From: Oscillospiraceae bacterium
GTDB taxonomy: Bacteria > Bacillota > Clostridia > Oscillospirales > SIG627
DNA length: 64,000 nt
Direction: 5' to 3'
Assembly (NCBI GenBank): GCA_015065085.1
Contig: SVQW01000001.1
Span: forward strand, 230,258-294,257
Position numbers and translations under genes: made by a program
Shown here: piece after piece, positions 34,260 through 43,083 of the stretch
Layout of the letters: every line of letters begins with the position of its first letter
Position numbering within the stretch: position 1 is the first letter of the stretch
The notes under the pieces: generated by a model
Told to the model about the DNA's origin: nothing
Seen by the model: only the letters and a program-made list of their open reading frames with translations
Database searches by the model: none

Positions 34260-34936
34260 TGTTAGTACTTGCTATTGATACCACCGCTGTTACGGCAACG
34301 GCGGCTCTTGTGAATGAAAACGGAATAATAGCTGATTTTAATGTGAATAATAAGCTTACTCATTCCGAAAAGTTGTTGCCCATGATTGATGCCGTGTTGA
34401 CGCAGTCGGGCTACACCATCGATGACGTTGAGTTGTTTTGCGTGAGCGCCGGCCCCGGTTCTTTTACCGGTGTGCGTATCGGAATTGCCACCATAAAAGG
34501 ACTTGCATTTGCCGGAAATATTCCTTGCGTTTCAGTGAGCGCTCTCGAAGCTATGGCGTTTCTTAACAAAAACAGTAATGCCATAGTGTGTCCTGTTATG
34601 GATGCACGGCGCAATGAATATTATAATGCGCTGTTTGACTCGGATATGACGCGTTTGTGCGAAGATAGAGCAGTGACTGCGGAAGAACTCGAAAGCGAAC
34701 TTAAAAATTACGGTGAAGTAATTCTTTGCGGAGACGGTGCCGTAAAACTTTACACCTGGCTTAATAACCGATTGCCGGGAGTGAGACTTGCAAATCCGAC
34801 ATCACTTTTGCAGAATGCTGCTTCGGTTGGGATTTGCGGATACGAAAAGTATAAAAACGGGGAAACTGTTTCCTCGTATGAACTTTCCCCCGTTTATCTG
34901 AGAAAACCTCAGGCGGAACGGGAATATAAAGGATAA
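34259..34936 (+). CDS. tsaB: tRNA threonylcarbamoyladenosine biosynthesis protein TsaB
   Basis: 225-residue ASKHA-fold scaffold protein, partner of TsaD and TsaE. AIDTTAVTATAALV, GPGSFTGVRIGIATIKGLA and MDARRNEYYNALF are characteristic. The ATG at 34259 gives the standard N-terminus; a TTG one codon earlier is unlikely. tsaD and rimI, often next in the order, are absent here; instead rpiB follows. Confidence 0.94.
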   Translation: MLVLAIDTTAVTATAALVNENGIIADFNVNNKLTHSEKLLPMIDAVLTQSGYTIDDVELFCVSAGPGSFTGVRIGIATIKGLAFAGNIPCVSVSALEAMAFLNKNSNAIVCPVMDARRNEYYNALFDSDMTRLCEDRAVTAEELESELKNYGEVILCGDGAVKLYTWLNNRLPGVRLANPTSLLQNAASVGICGYEKYKNGETVSSYELSPVYLRKPQAEREYKG

Positions 34937-34949
34937 AAGGAGAAAAACA

Positions 34950-35381
34950 ATGATAGCATTAGGATGTGACCACGGCGGCTGGGAACTGAAGGAAGCCGTT
35001 AAAAAGTATCTGGATGACAATAAGATTGAGTATGAGGATTTCGGCTGTTTCGATACACAGTCCGTAGATTATCCCGTATATGCAAAAAAAGTTGCTGAGG
35101 CAGTGGCGGAAAAAAAGGCGGAAAAAGGACTTCTTTTCTGTGGCACCGGACTTGGTATGATGCTTTGTGCGAACAAATATGAAGGTGTACGTGCGATATG
35201 TGCGTCTGATATCTTCAGCGTTGAATTCTCACGTATGCACAATAATGCCAATGTACTTACACTCGGCGGACGTGTGATGGGTGCAGGTCTTGCAATCAGA
35301 CTGGTTGATACATTCTTGAAAACCGAGTTTGAAGGCGGACGACATGCAAAGCGCGTCGAGATGTATGACAAGATACTTTAA
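34950..35381 (+). CDS. rpiB: Ribose 5-phosphate isomerase B
   Basis: 143-residue RpiB/LacAB-type sugar-phosphate isomerase interconverting ribose 5-phosphate and ribulose 5-phosphate. LGCDHGGWELKEAVKKYL, the FCGTGLGMMLCANKYEGVRA phosphate loop with catalytic Cys, and RMHNNANVLTLGGR are all present. RBS AAAGGAG. Allose-phosphate isomerase activity cannot be excluded, as is usual for this family. Confidence 0.93.
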   Translation: MIALGCDHGGWELKEAVKKYLDDNKIEYEDFGCFDTQSVDYPVYAKKVAEAVAEKKAEKGLLFCGTGLGMMLCANKYEGVRAICASDIFSVEFSRMHNNANVLTLGGRVMGAGLAIRLVDTFLKTEFEGGRHAKRVEMYDKIL

Positions 35382-35416
35382 TGTTGTAAAAAATGTTTTA
35401 ATATTTGAAAATAGTA

Positions 35417-35445
35417 TTGAAAAAAACATGAATTTGTGCTAAAAT
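35417..35445 (+). promoter_or_regulatory. Sigma-A promoter of the SRP RNA gene
   Basis: TTGAAA (35417-35422), a 17-nt spacer and TAAAAT (35440-35445); transcription should begin about 10 nt before the RNA's closing helix. Confidence 0.7.
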
Positions 35446-35461
35446 AATTGAAGATTATTTC

Positions 35462-35762
35462 ACAAGGTGTGAGATAAGACTATGCTATCCGGGGAGTTAG
35501 CGGTGCCTTGTACCTGCAATCCGCTGTAGCAGGGGAGAATACATGACTTGAGGAACAAGAGTGTATAGCTGCTCCCTTTTTCGGGTGTTGAGAAATGGGT
35601 CTTGCGCAATCGAAGGCTGTGAACCATGTCAGGTGGGGAACCAAGCAGCATTAAGCAGTTTATTCGATGTGCCGCAGGGAAGCCTGTTTTGAGTCTGAAT
35701 GAGGGATACCGTATGTAGTCTTGTGTTCGAAGCATGTTGCATAGTCTTATCTTGCACCTTGT
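35462..35762 (+). ncRNA. ffs: Signal recognition particle RNA, large (Alu-containing) form
   Basis: About 300 nt. The two ends pair in a long terminal helix: ACAAGGTG and AGATAAGACTATGC at the 5' side with GCATAGTCTTATCT and CACCTTGT at the 3' side. The Alu part carries CCTGCAATCCGCTGTAGCAGGGG. The universal Ffh-binding helix 8 is ACCATGTCAGGTGGGG and AACCAAGCAGCATTAAG. This is the long Gram-positive type. Position directly ahead of dnaX is conserved in Firmicutes. Confidence 0.95.
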
Positions 35763-35779
35763 TTGTTTGGAGGAAAACG

Positions 35780-37333
35780 TTGTATCAGACGTTATATCGA
35801 AAATACAGACCGCAGAATTTTGATGAGGTTGTAGGTCAGCGTCATATAGTTCAGACACTTAAGGGACAGATCAATTCAAAAAAGCTTTCTCATGCCTATC
35901 TGTTTTGCGGGACTCGCGGTACAGGTAAAACTACCTGTGCACGCATACTCGCAAAAGCTGTTAACTGTGAAAATCTTGTTGACGGAAATCCTTGCAATGA
36001 ATGTGAGGCTTGTAAAATCGTCAATGGTTCTACCTCGGTAGATATTATTGAAATAGACGCCGCCAGTAACAACGGTGTTGAGAATATCAGAAGCCTTGTT
36101 GAAGAGGTAAGGTATACTCCGGTTGAGCTTCGTAAGAGGGTGTATATAATTGATGAGGTTCACATGCTTACCATTCAGGCATTCAATGCACTTCTCAAAA
36201 CTCTTGAAGAACCGCCGGAGCATGTAGTGTTTATACTTGCTACTACTGAAATACATAAGATTCCGGCAACTATAATGTCACGTTGTCAACGGTTTGATTT
36301 TAAGCGTATTCCCGTGGAGGATATAACTGAAAGTCTTATGTCTGTGGCGGGTGCCGAGGGTATAAGCATAGAGCGTGATGCGGCTAAAATAATAGCAAAA
36401 ATGTCGGACGGCGCAATGCGCAACGCCTACAGTATGCTGGAAAGCTGCATGGGCTTTGATGGCATGGTTACACTTGATATAATGATAAATCGTTTAGGTA
36501 TATCAAATCGTGAGTCGCTTATAAAGCTCATAAGCTTTATTTCTTCATCAAACAGCGCCGGTGCCATAAGGTTGATTGCAGACATGTATGAGGCGCAAAA
36601 TGATTTCGGTAATATACTTAATGAACTTCTGAAAATTTACCGGGATATTTTAATACTCAAATCTGTTCCTTCGTGTGAAAATTATCTTGAATGCTACGAT
36701 AATGAGCTACCTACACTCAAAGAAATATGCCAAAAAACAGATTACAGCGAGCTTTGCAGACATTCTGAATCCATACAGAAGCTTATGGAGAATATGGACA
36801 GGTACGGAAACACAATACGTGCGGCTTTTGAGGTCACTATCGTGAAATTGTGCGAAAAACCGATTTATAATTCTGCACCTGTAACTCCGCCAAAGCCCGC
36901 ACAGAATATTGTCAAGAATGCGGCTCAGATTACCGAGTCTCCTGCTGATTGCAGTGATGATGTGCCGTGGGAAACAGAAACCGATGCGTTGAAAAATGAT
37001 AAAACAGAGCTTGCGGTTTCCAAAGCTGCAAAAGTATCACATCCTGCAGACGCAGTTTCAGACGGATACTCAGGTCATGAGATTTTACGTGAGGAAATTG
37101 CAAAAAGAATTCCGGAGATTTCCCCGTTCTTTGAGAAAGCTTCTACCGAGTGCCGTGGCACGCGTTTATTTATCAAGTGCAGTGATATGCTTGTCAAAAT
37201 GATACTTTCCAATAATGTGAATTTGCCTAAGATTAAAGCCATAGTTGGGGAGATTTCTCCCGATATAAGTGATGTTACGGTTACAGAAAAAGAGGTTGCT
37301 CCTCAGACCGATAACAGTGATGATGATTTTTAA
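35780..37333 (+). CDS. dnaX: DNA polymerase III subunits gamma and tau
   Basis: 517-residue clamp-loader ATPase. LYQTLYRKYRPQNFDEVVGQ is the standard N-terminus; Walker A is FCGTRGTGKTT, zinc ligands lie in CNECEACK with an upstream Cys, and DEVHMLTIQAFNALLKTLEE is the Walker B and sensor region. Start is TTG at 35780, 6 nt after GGAGG; a longer frame with ATG at 35699 lies inside the SRP RNA and is rejected. The tau-type tail is short. Followed by ybaB and recR, the classic dnaX-ybaB-recR order. Confidence 0.95.
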   Translation: MYQTLYRKYRPQNFDEVVGQRHIVQTLKGQINSKKLSHAYLFCGTRGTGKTTCARILAKAVNCENLVDGNPCNECEACKIVNGSTSVDIIEIDAASNNGVENIRSLVEEVRYTPVELRKRVYIIDEVHMLTIQAFNALLKTLEEPPEHVVFILATTEIHKIPATIMSRCQRFDFKRIPVEDITESLMSVAGAEGISIERDAAKIIAKMSDGAMRNAYSMLESCMGFDGMVTLDIMINRLGISNRESLIKLISFISSSNSAGAIRLIADMYEAQNDFGNILNELLKIYRDILILKSVPSCENYLECYDNELPTLKEICQKTDYSELCRHSESIQKLMENMDRYGNTIRAAFEVTIVKLCEKPIYNSAPVTPPKPAQNIVKNAAQITESPADCSDDVPWETETDALKNDKTELAVSKAAKVSHPADAVSDGYSGHEILREEIAKRIPEISPFFEKASTECRGTRLFIKCSDMLVKMILSNNVNLPKIKAIVGEISPDISDVTVTEKEVAPQTDNSDDDF

Positions 37334-37359
37334 TTCTTGAATTTGAAAGGAATAAAGAA

Positions 37360-37707
37360 ATGAAAGTAAGATTGCCCGATGGAATGAGAGGCGGCCCCTC
37401 AAATATGAATGCCATGATGCGCCAGGCACAGAAGATGCAGGAAGATATGGCGGCTTTGCAAGAGGATTTGGATAACCGCGAATATGATGTATCTGCCGGC
37501 GGTGGTGTTGTAAATATTAAAATCAACGGTAAAAAAGAAGTTCTCTCCATTGAAATCAAGCCCGAGGTTGTAGACCCCGATGATATTGAAATGCTTCAGG
37601 ATATACTCACTGCAGGTATCAACGAGGCAATCAAGAAGGTTGAAACCACCAACAATGAAGAAATGTCTAAAATTACGGGAAGTCTCAATATTCCCGGTTT
37701 GTTCTGA
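37360..37707 (+). CDS. YbaB/EbfC-family nucleoid-associated protein
   Basis: 115-residue DNA-binding dimer-forming protein. NMNAMMRQAQKMQEDMAALQ is the helical start, then VSAGGGVVNIKINGKKEV and IEIKPEVVDPDDIEMLQDI. Conserved partner of dnaX and recR. Its stop overlaps the recR start by 1 nt. Confidence 0.94.
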   Translation: MKVRLPDGMRGGPSNMNAMMRQAQKMQEDMAALQEDLDNREYDVSAGGGVVNIKINGKKEVLSIEIKPEVVDPDDIEMLQDILTAGINEAIKKVETTNNEEMSKITGSLNIPGLF

Positions 37708-38306
37708 TGGCAGGGTTCATTCAGCCTCTTGAAAGACTTATAGAATCCTTCAGACGCTTACCCGGTATAGGCTATAAAACAGCTGTACGATTGGCTTTTC
37801 ATGTTATTGATATGCCTGCCGGAGATGCTGAGGCTTTTGCCGCGGCAATAATGAATGCAAAACGTGAAATTAAGCTGTGCAGTGTATGTCAGAACATCAG
37901 TCAGACCGATGTGTGTGATATTTGCTCTTCCGATTCCAGAGATAAAAGCACCATATGTGTTACCGAAAATTCGAAAGATGTTGCCGCTATAGAAAAAATA
38001 CGTGACTACAATGGTCTTTATCATGTACTGGGAGGTCTCATTTCGCCCATCAACGGTGTTACTCCCGATAAGCTTAAAATCAAAGAATTGCTTTCGCGTC
38101 TTAATGATGATACCGTAAAGGAAATAATTATAGCAACCAACCCCAATATAGAGGGTGAGGCGACTGCAATGTATATTTCCAAGCTTATAAAACCGCTGGG
38201 TATAAAGGTTACACGCCTTGCATACGGAATACCTGCGGGCGGCGAGCTTGAATTTACGGATGAAGTTACACTTTCGCGTGCCATAGAAGGCAGACGCGAA
38301 CTTTAG
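37707..38306 (+). CDS. recR: Recombination mediator RecR
   Basis: 199-residue protein of RecFOR-type gap repair. N-terminal HhH (ESFRRLPGIGYKTAVRLAF), a C4 zinc finger CSVCQNISQTDVCDIC (two CxxC pairs), and a Toprim domain (YHVLGGLISPINGV, IATNPNIEGEATAMYI). Normal length. Confidence 0.96.
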   Translation: MAGFIQPLERLIESFRRLPGIGYKTAVRLAFHVIDMPAGDAEAFAAAIMNAKREIKLCSVCQNISQTDVCDICSSDSRDKSTICVTENSKDVAAIEKIRDYNGLYHVLGGLISPINGVTPDKLKIKELLSRLNDDTVKEIIIATNPNIEGEATAMYISKLIKPLGIKVTRLAYGIPAGGELEFTDEVTLSRAIEGRREL

Positions 38307-38320
38307 AGAAGAGGGTACAA

Positions 38321-39478
38321 TTGATAAACTCCAGAATCGGTGCCAACTATTTGCAGTATAACAGCGCAGGTACAGGCTTTGTCCTTAATAAAACGCTTTT
38401 TCTTGTTGGAAATCTGGTGGCATATTTTTGTCACAGCGGTCTCATTGCTTGTGCTTCTCTTGTTATTATGTGTGTACCGCTTGTGAAAAAAATCGCTGTC
38501 AATATTTTTGACAAACACTGTGCATGTGAGTCACTTTCCGTGTTTTCGGGTGTCATTCTGCTGTTGGCGTTGAAAGACGTCAAAAGCGCTTTGGAACTTT
38601 TAATGGTGTACCATACTTTTGATGCGTTGATTTTTTGCGTTCATTTAAAAGCAATTGAAAAATGCATCAAAAACTCGGTTGTTTTTGAAAATCCGATTGA
38701 ATACAGAGTTGATGAAGATGGCAACTATATTGTTTCCAATAACGAGTTTACTCCTGCAGAGGGAAAAGTTGTTTGCGGTTCGGCGCTTGCCGATGATTCT
38801 CTTGTCAGCGCAAATGATGAATTGATTACAGTGCAAAGCGGTGATAATTTACCTTTTTCATGTAAAATTGTAAGCGGTAGTATCGTTTATGCTCCGTACA
38901 GAAAAACAGATAAATCTGTATACAGCACTGTTAAGAAATGTTTTTTTAACATCCTGACATGCGAAAATAACAATGCTTCAGCAAGCTATTTTGATGTCTT
39001 CAGACTTGCGCAGACAGTCGCCTTTCTTGTTTTCGCTGCATCGGCATTATGCTTTGGTGCATTTGACAGACTTTCTTTTCTGGCGGTTTTATTTGCTTTG
39101 CTGAGTGTAACCGCCTTGATTGCCACTTGCAGAAAAGCTTGCCGTGTTGACTTTTTGTCAAAGCTTAACGGCTTTAGTATTTTTCCATTGAAAGAGAATA
39201 TTTCCGTAGACGCTAAAATTGCAGATTCCGAAAAGCTTTTCGAAAGCGGAGATATTGCGAAATACGATATATTTACTTTTTCACTTTCTAAAGATGATAC
39301 ACGAAATATTATAAATAAACTCTTGAAAAAATTATCCCTCAAGTACGTACTCTTAAATGCTGCTGTTGTTATAAACGTGGCAGTGTTTGTGTTGTCTTGT
39401 TTAATAGTAAACCCTGCGCCGATGTATTTTTCATTGATACTGTCGGCAATTGTTTCAGCAGTAATTGTAAATTTCTGA
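38321..39478 (+). CDS. Membrane protein resembling a P-type ATPase without P and N domains
   Basis: 385 residues, TTG start after AGAAGAGGG. No exact family recognised. Hydrophobic pairs lie at about 25-55, 72-108, 229-268 and 340-385. Residues 140-205 look like a P1B-type actuator domain: GKVVCGSALADDSLVSANDE and VQSGD align with the G-VV-G...VDES-LTGES...GD pattern, with the TGE loop lost. Residues 311-326 (DIAKYDIFTFSLSKDD) sit where the phosphorylation site DKTGT should follow a hydrophobic strand, but it is absent, as are the ATP-binding domains. The last two helices would match M7-M8. Reading: a catalytically dead pump relative, perhaps regulatory. Resemblance is by eye and needs a profile search. 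Lies between recR and nusB. Confidence 0.7.
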   Translation: MINSRIGANYLQYNSAGTGFVLNKTLFLVGNLVAYFCHSGLIACASLVIMCVPLVKKIAVNIFDKHCACESLSVFSGVILLLALKDVKSALELLMVYHTFDALIFCVHLKAIEKCIKNSVVFENPIEYRVDEDGNYIVSNNEFTPAEGKVVCGSALADDSLVSANDELITVQSGDNLPFSCKIVSGSIVYAPYRKTDKSVYSTVKKCFFNILTCENNNASASYFDVFRLAQTVAFLVFAASALCFGAFDRLSFLAVLFALLSVTALIATCRKACRVDFLSKLNGFSIFPLKENISVDAKIADSEKLFESGDIAKYDIFTFSLSKDDTRNIINKLLKKLSLKYVLLNAAVVINVAVFVLSCLIVNPAPMYFSLILSAIVSAVIVNF

Positions 39479-39514
39479 GTATATCAGCCAAAAAAATTGA
39501 AAGCGAGCCATATT

Positions 39515-39931
39515 ATGGGTAAACTTACCAGACGCGAATCACGCGAAACCGCCTTTAAATTAATATTTGAAAAAAGCTTTAAGCACGACGAGGATGCTGT
39601 CGATGTTTATATCGAGTACCTGGACAATAACGAAATTGAGGGAAACGACTACATAAGAACTGTTTTCCTGGGTGTTTTTGATAACCTCGAGGAGATAGAC
39701 GGGCTTATTTCCGCAGCGTCCATCCGACGAAAGAATGAGCGCATTTCCAAAGCTACTATGGCTATACTTCGTCTTGCGGTATATGAAATGAAATATTTTG
39801 ATGCCGTACCTGTGAATATCGCTATAAACGAGGCGGTAGAACTGGCTAAAAAATACGAGGATGACGATGTGCCCGGATATGTTAACGGTGTTCTGGGAAG
39901 CATCTCCAAAACACTTACCGAGGCATTATGA
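39515..39931 (+). CDS. nusB: Transcription antitermination factor NusB
   Basis: 138-residue helical protein that with NusE/S10 binds boxA RNA in rRNA antitermination. TRRESRETAFKLIFEKSF at the N-terminus and VPVNIAINEAVELAKKYEDD near the C-terminus are the family motifs. The ATG at 39515 is used rather than the weak TTG at 39497. Stop overlaps the M22 gene start (ATGA). Confidence 0.93.
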   Translation: MGKLTRRESRETAFKLIFEKSFKHDEDAVDVYIEYLDNNEIEGNDYIRTVFLGVFDNLEEIDGLISAASIRRKNERISKATMAILRLAVYEMKYFDAVPVNIAINEAVELAKKYEDDDVPGYVNGVLGSISKTLTEAL

Positions 39932-40854
39932 AAGCGTACATAGGAATAGATACAAGTAATTATACTACTTCTGCGGCGGCTGTGTTTGAGGACGGACGTA
40001 CGGTGAGTGTAAAAATACCTCTTACCGTAAAACCGGGCGAAAAAGGAGTGCGCCAGAGTGAGGCACTGTTCATGCATACGGTGAATATTCCTTCAGCTGT
40101 TAAACAGCTTCGCGATGCTCTCGGAAAAGCGGAGATTGCTGCTGTCGGTGTTTCTTCACGTCCGCGCAGTGTCGACGGTTCGTATATGCCGTGTTTTTTA
40201 GCGGGTGTAAGTGCCGCTCACGCTTGTGCACAGATGATGGACATTCCTTTGTATGAGTTTTCTCATCAGGATGGGCATGTCATGGCTGCTTTTTGCGAAA
40301 GCGGTCACGTAATTGATGATATCCCTGATTTTGTTGCGTTCCATGTTTCAGGCGGCACAAACGATATGCTCAGAGTTAATTGGAATAAAAATTTACACAT
40401 TACCCAGCTTGCCGCATCAAAGGATATTACAGCAGGTCAGCTTATAGACCGTTGCGGTGTAATGCTGGGACTTAGTTTTCCTTGCGGCAAAGAACTTGAA
40501 AAATTGGCGCTTAACGCAGATAAGGTGATAAAGCCGCATATTTGTGTCAAGGACGGACATTGTAATATTTCGGGTGCGGAAAATAAATGCCGTGAGCTTT
40601 TTGAAAAAGGGGAGTCAAAAGAGAATATTGCACTGTATACTTTGAATTTTGTTTACCAAACGGTTGTTGCAATGCTGGAACAAAGCAGTGTACCGGCGGA
40701 GCTTCCTGTGGTGTTCGTAGGCGGCGTAATGTCAAATTCCATAATTCGCGAAAAGCTGTCTGCAAAATACAACTGCTTTTTTGCAAAGCCTGAGTTTTCC
40801 AGTGACAATGCTTGCGGTATTGCCGAACTTACACGGAGGAAACATAATGAATGA
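39928..40854 (+). CDS. M22/Kae1-like ASKHA protein (TsaD paralogue)
   Basis: 308 residues related to TsaD (YgjD) but distinct. GIDTSNYTTSAAAVFEDG is the N-terminal phosphate loop; GVRQSEALFMHTVNIPSAVK and SHQDGHVMAA replace the TsaD HxExH-type metal site with HQDGH; FHVSGGTNDMLRV and GGVMSNSIIREKL follow. This subfamily is common in Clostridia next to nusB and xseA; its biochemical role is not established. Overlaps xseA by 8 nt. Confidence 0.85.
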   Translation: MKAYIGIDTSNYTTSAAAVFEDGRTVSVKIPLTVKPGEKGVRQSEALFMHTVNIPSAVKQLRDALGKAEIAAVGVSSRPRSVDGSYMPCFLAGVSAAHACAQMMDIPLYEFSHQDGHVMAAFCESGHVIDDIPDFVAFHVSGGTNDMLRVNWNKNLHITQLAASKDITAGQLIDRCGVMLGLSFPCGKELEKLALNADKVIKPHICVKDGHCNISGAENKCRELFEKGESKENIALYTLNFVYQTVVAMLEQSSVPAELPVVFVGGVMSNSIIREKLSAKYNCFFAKPEFSSDNACGIAELTRRKHNE

Positions 40855-42106
40855 AGCGTTCACTGTCAGTGAACTCAATGAGTTTTTAAAAATAGCATTT
40901 GACCAGAGCGAAATACTACGTGACATTTATATCAAGGGCGAAATATCCAACTTTACAAATCATTACAAAACAGGTCATTATTATTTTACCATAAAGGACG
41001 AAAGCAGTGCACTGAAAGCTGTTATGTTCCGTATGTATACGCGCGGAATCGGTTTTATACCAGAAAACGGAATGAAGATAATTGCACATGGTAAAATAGA
41101 TGTTTTTGTGCGTGACGGTACTTACAGTCTCAAGGTGGATGACATAGTTCCCGATGGCGTCGGCTCGGTATATGTCTCTTTTGAACAGCTTAAAAATAAG
41201 CTTGAAAAGGAAGGATTGTTTGATGTAGAGCACAAAAAAGAAATTCCCGGCTTTCCAAGCAAAATCGGTGTTCTTACTTCGGCTACGGGTGCGGTTATAC
41301 GTGATATTGTCAACGTATCTTCCAGACGATATCCGCTGTGTGAGATTGATTTGTACCCTTGCTCGGTTCAGGGAGAGAACGCTGTAAAACAGCTCATACA
41401 AGGGCTTAGATATTTTGAACAAACCGATGTGGATACTGTTATAATTGCAAGAGGCGGAGGTTCTATTGAAGACCTCATGCCATTTAATGACGAAAAGCTG
41501 GCACGTGAAATATTCAAATGTGAAAAGCCGATTATTTCGGCAGTGGGACATGAAACCGATTTTACAATTTGTGATTTTGTAAGTGACTTGCGCGCACCGA
41601 CGCCCTCTGCCGCCGCCGAGCTTGCACTGCCGTCGGCAGATGAAATAAGAAATAAACTCAAAGTCTTTAAGAAAAATATTGACTTTAAAATATCAAATAT
41701 GCTGTCAATAAAAATTGCAACACTTGAAAAATCAGCCAACAGCCATGTGCTTTCAAAACCGTTTGCAAAGGTTGAAGAAATGAACTGCAAGCTTCTGGAA
41801 GTGACCGCGAGTCTCAGAAATTGTGTTGATGGTGTAATAGCTCACAAAGAACTGATGCTTTCGAATGAAAAACTCAAAGATCATATTGAGCGTATTTGCG
41901 AGCGCAAGGAGAACAATTTGCATTCTTTGGTTGTAAAGGCGGATGCGCTAAGCCCGTTGGCGGTGCTTGCACGCGGTTATTCACTTGTTGTTAAGGACGA
42001 AAAAATCATAAGCAGTGCCGATGAGCTGTCGGAAAAAGATAATATAACAATACGAATGAATGAAGGTTACGTGAAAGCGGAGGTGAAAGAAGTTGAGCAA
42101 GGATAG
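40847..42106 (+). CDS. xseA: Exodeoxyribonuclease VII large subunit
   Basis: 419 residues. N-terminal OB fold (FTVSELNEFLKIAFDQSEI, YFTIKDESSALKAVMFR), catalytic domain with IGVLTSATGAVIRDI, VDTVIIARGGGSIEDLMPF, and ISAVGHETDFTICDFVSDLR, then a coiled-coil C-terminus. Degrades single-stranded DNA to oligonucleotides together with XseB. Start at 40847 after GGAGGA; overlaps xseB by 14 nt. Confidence 0.95.
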   Translation: MNEAFTVSELNEFLKIAFDQSEILRDIYIKGEISNFTNHYKTGHYYFTIKDESSALKAVMFRMYTRGIGFIPENGMKIIAHGKIDVFVRDGTYSLKVDDIVPDGVGSVYVSFEQLKNKLEKEGLFDVEHKKEIPGFPSKIGVLTSATGAVIRDIVNVSSRRYPLCEIDLYPCSVQGENAVKQLIQGLRYFEQTDVDTVIIARGGGSIEDLMPFNDEKLAREIFKCEKPIISAVGHETDFTICDFVSDLRAPTPSAAAELALPSADEIRNKLKVFKKNIDFKISNMLSIKIATLEKSANSHVLSKPFAKVEEMNCKLLEVTASLRNCVDGVIAHKELMLSNEKLKDHIERICERKENNLHSLVVKADALSPLAVLARGYSLVVKDEKIISSADELSEKDNITIRMNEGYVKAEVKEVEQG

Positions 42107-42311
42107 CTTCGAAAAATCCATAGAAAAGCTTGAGAACATCGTAAAAAGCCTTGAGGATCCGGCAATTTCGCTGGAAGAATCGCTCAAGCTCTACGAGAAC
42201 GGTATTTCACTGATTAATTCCTGCACTAAAATGCTTGATGAGGCAAAGCTTAAAATTAAAGAATTGACTTGTGCTGTACCGTCAACGGAACAGGAAAACG
42301 AAGATTCATAA
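42093..42311 (+). CDS. xseB: Exodeoxyribonuclease VII small subunit
   Basis: 72 residues, TTG start 6 nt after GGAGGTGA. SFEKSIEKLENIVKSLEDP and ISLEESLKLYENGISLI are the conserved helical hairpin that wraps the XseA coiled coil. Followed by the OLE RNA region. Confidence 0.95.
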   Translation: MSKDSFEKSIEKLENIVKSLEDPAISLEESLKLYENGISLINSCTKMLDEAKLKIKELTCAVPSTEQENEDS

Positions 42312-42421
42312 TATTAAAATATACAGAAAACAGTGAATATTTGATAATTTATGCACAATGTTAATTGTGTGTTCATATATTATACGTAATAATATGATAG
42401 AATTTTATTTGTAAATTAGAA

Positions 42422-43065
42422 TGATGGTGCAGTATCCTAGTCAGAATTCGTGTTCTTGAAAACGGGCCTAAAAATCCGTGAAAGGGCATATCGATGAAGC
42501 TCTTGGTGCTTGCTTTTTACGCCCAGTAAGGGGTGGGTGCTGAGAGATTGTGGGTTCACGGGCGGACTGTAATGGCATACGGAACTCGACCCGTTTACTC
42601 CTGGAGGCTTTATTGCGTAGAAATGTCTTACGGGATGATTTTTACGGATAAAGATTAAACCTATCACGCGGTGCATAGTTGCTGTGGATAGAGTAGCCTG
42701 CCTTGAGTGAGCGCGAGCGAATAGCGGACCGGACCGTGGTATTCTTTGGCCAGAAATCACGGTTATTGCTGCTTGAAACCACGATTGCAAAAGAGGATAG
42801 AGAACGACGGAATTCTGCCGAGGAAAACTCCTAGGCTGTTATTTATAGATATATCAGGGATTGCAGTGCGAGCTTGTAAGGCAATCAAGTCACGGTATCG
42901 GTGACGTGCCGTCTTTTGCTTTAATGGGAAACCGCTTCATCGGCGACGAGGAGCAGCGATTGGGGAAAGCCAACTTGACCTAATGCCGCAAGGTTTACTT
43001 GATATATCACCATCAACGAATTTAATTCAGAGCTGTGTCCGTACTTTTTCCGATGCGGCTCTTTT
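42422..43065 (+). ncRNA. ole: OLE RNA (ornate, large, extremophilic RNA), predicted
   Basis: A 770-nt gap with no credible reading frame between xseB and oapA, the exact place OLE RNA occupies in Bacillus halodurans and relatives (xseA-xseB-ole-oapA-dxs region). By-eye pairing shows real structure: CAGAATTC (42442-42449) with GAATTCTG (42810-42817), extended by GTTCT/AGAAC (42452-42456 with 42801-42805) and by CAG plus CCTAG (42430-42440) with CTAGGCTG (42831-42838); and GATATATCA (42848-42856) with TGATATATC (43000-43008). A GATTGC/GCAATC hairpin lies inside the second domain. OLE RNAs are about 600 nt, form a membrane ribonucleoprotein with OapA, and affect cold, ethanol and Mg tolerance. 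Ends are approximate; I have no covariance score. Confidence 0.85.
43029..43065 (+). terminator. 3' hairpin of the OLE region, possible partial terminator
   Basis: AGAGC (43029-43033) pairs with GCTCT (43058-43062), with further weak pairing inside, followed by TTT and AT-rich sequence just before oapA. It may mark the RNA 3' end or limit read-through. Confidence 0.45.
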
Positions 43066-43083
43066 AATTTAATGGAGGAAGTT

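Noticed and set aside
35699..35779. Upstream ATG start for dnaX
   Set aside because: It lies inside the 3' arm of the SRP RNA; the TTG at 35780 has a perfect RBS and gives the conserved N-terminus.
42422..43065. RNase P RNA (rnpB) as the identity of the structured gap
   Set aside because: I do not find the universal P4 sequences (GAGGAAAGTCC-type and ACAGAA-type blocks) in RNase P order. Length, long-range pairing and the xseB/oapA/dxs neighbours fit OLE RNA.
43072..43083. ATG at 43072 as the oapA start
   Set aside because: It overlaps the GGAGG ribosome binding site that serves the TTG at 43084.
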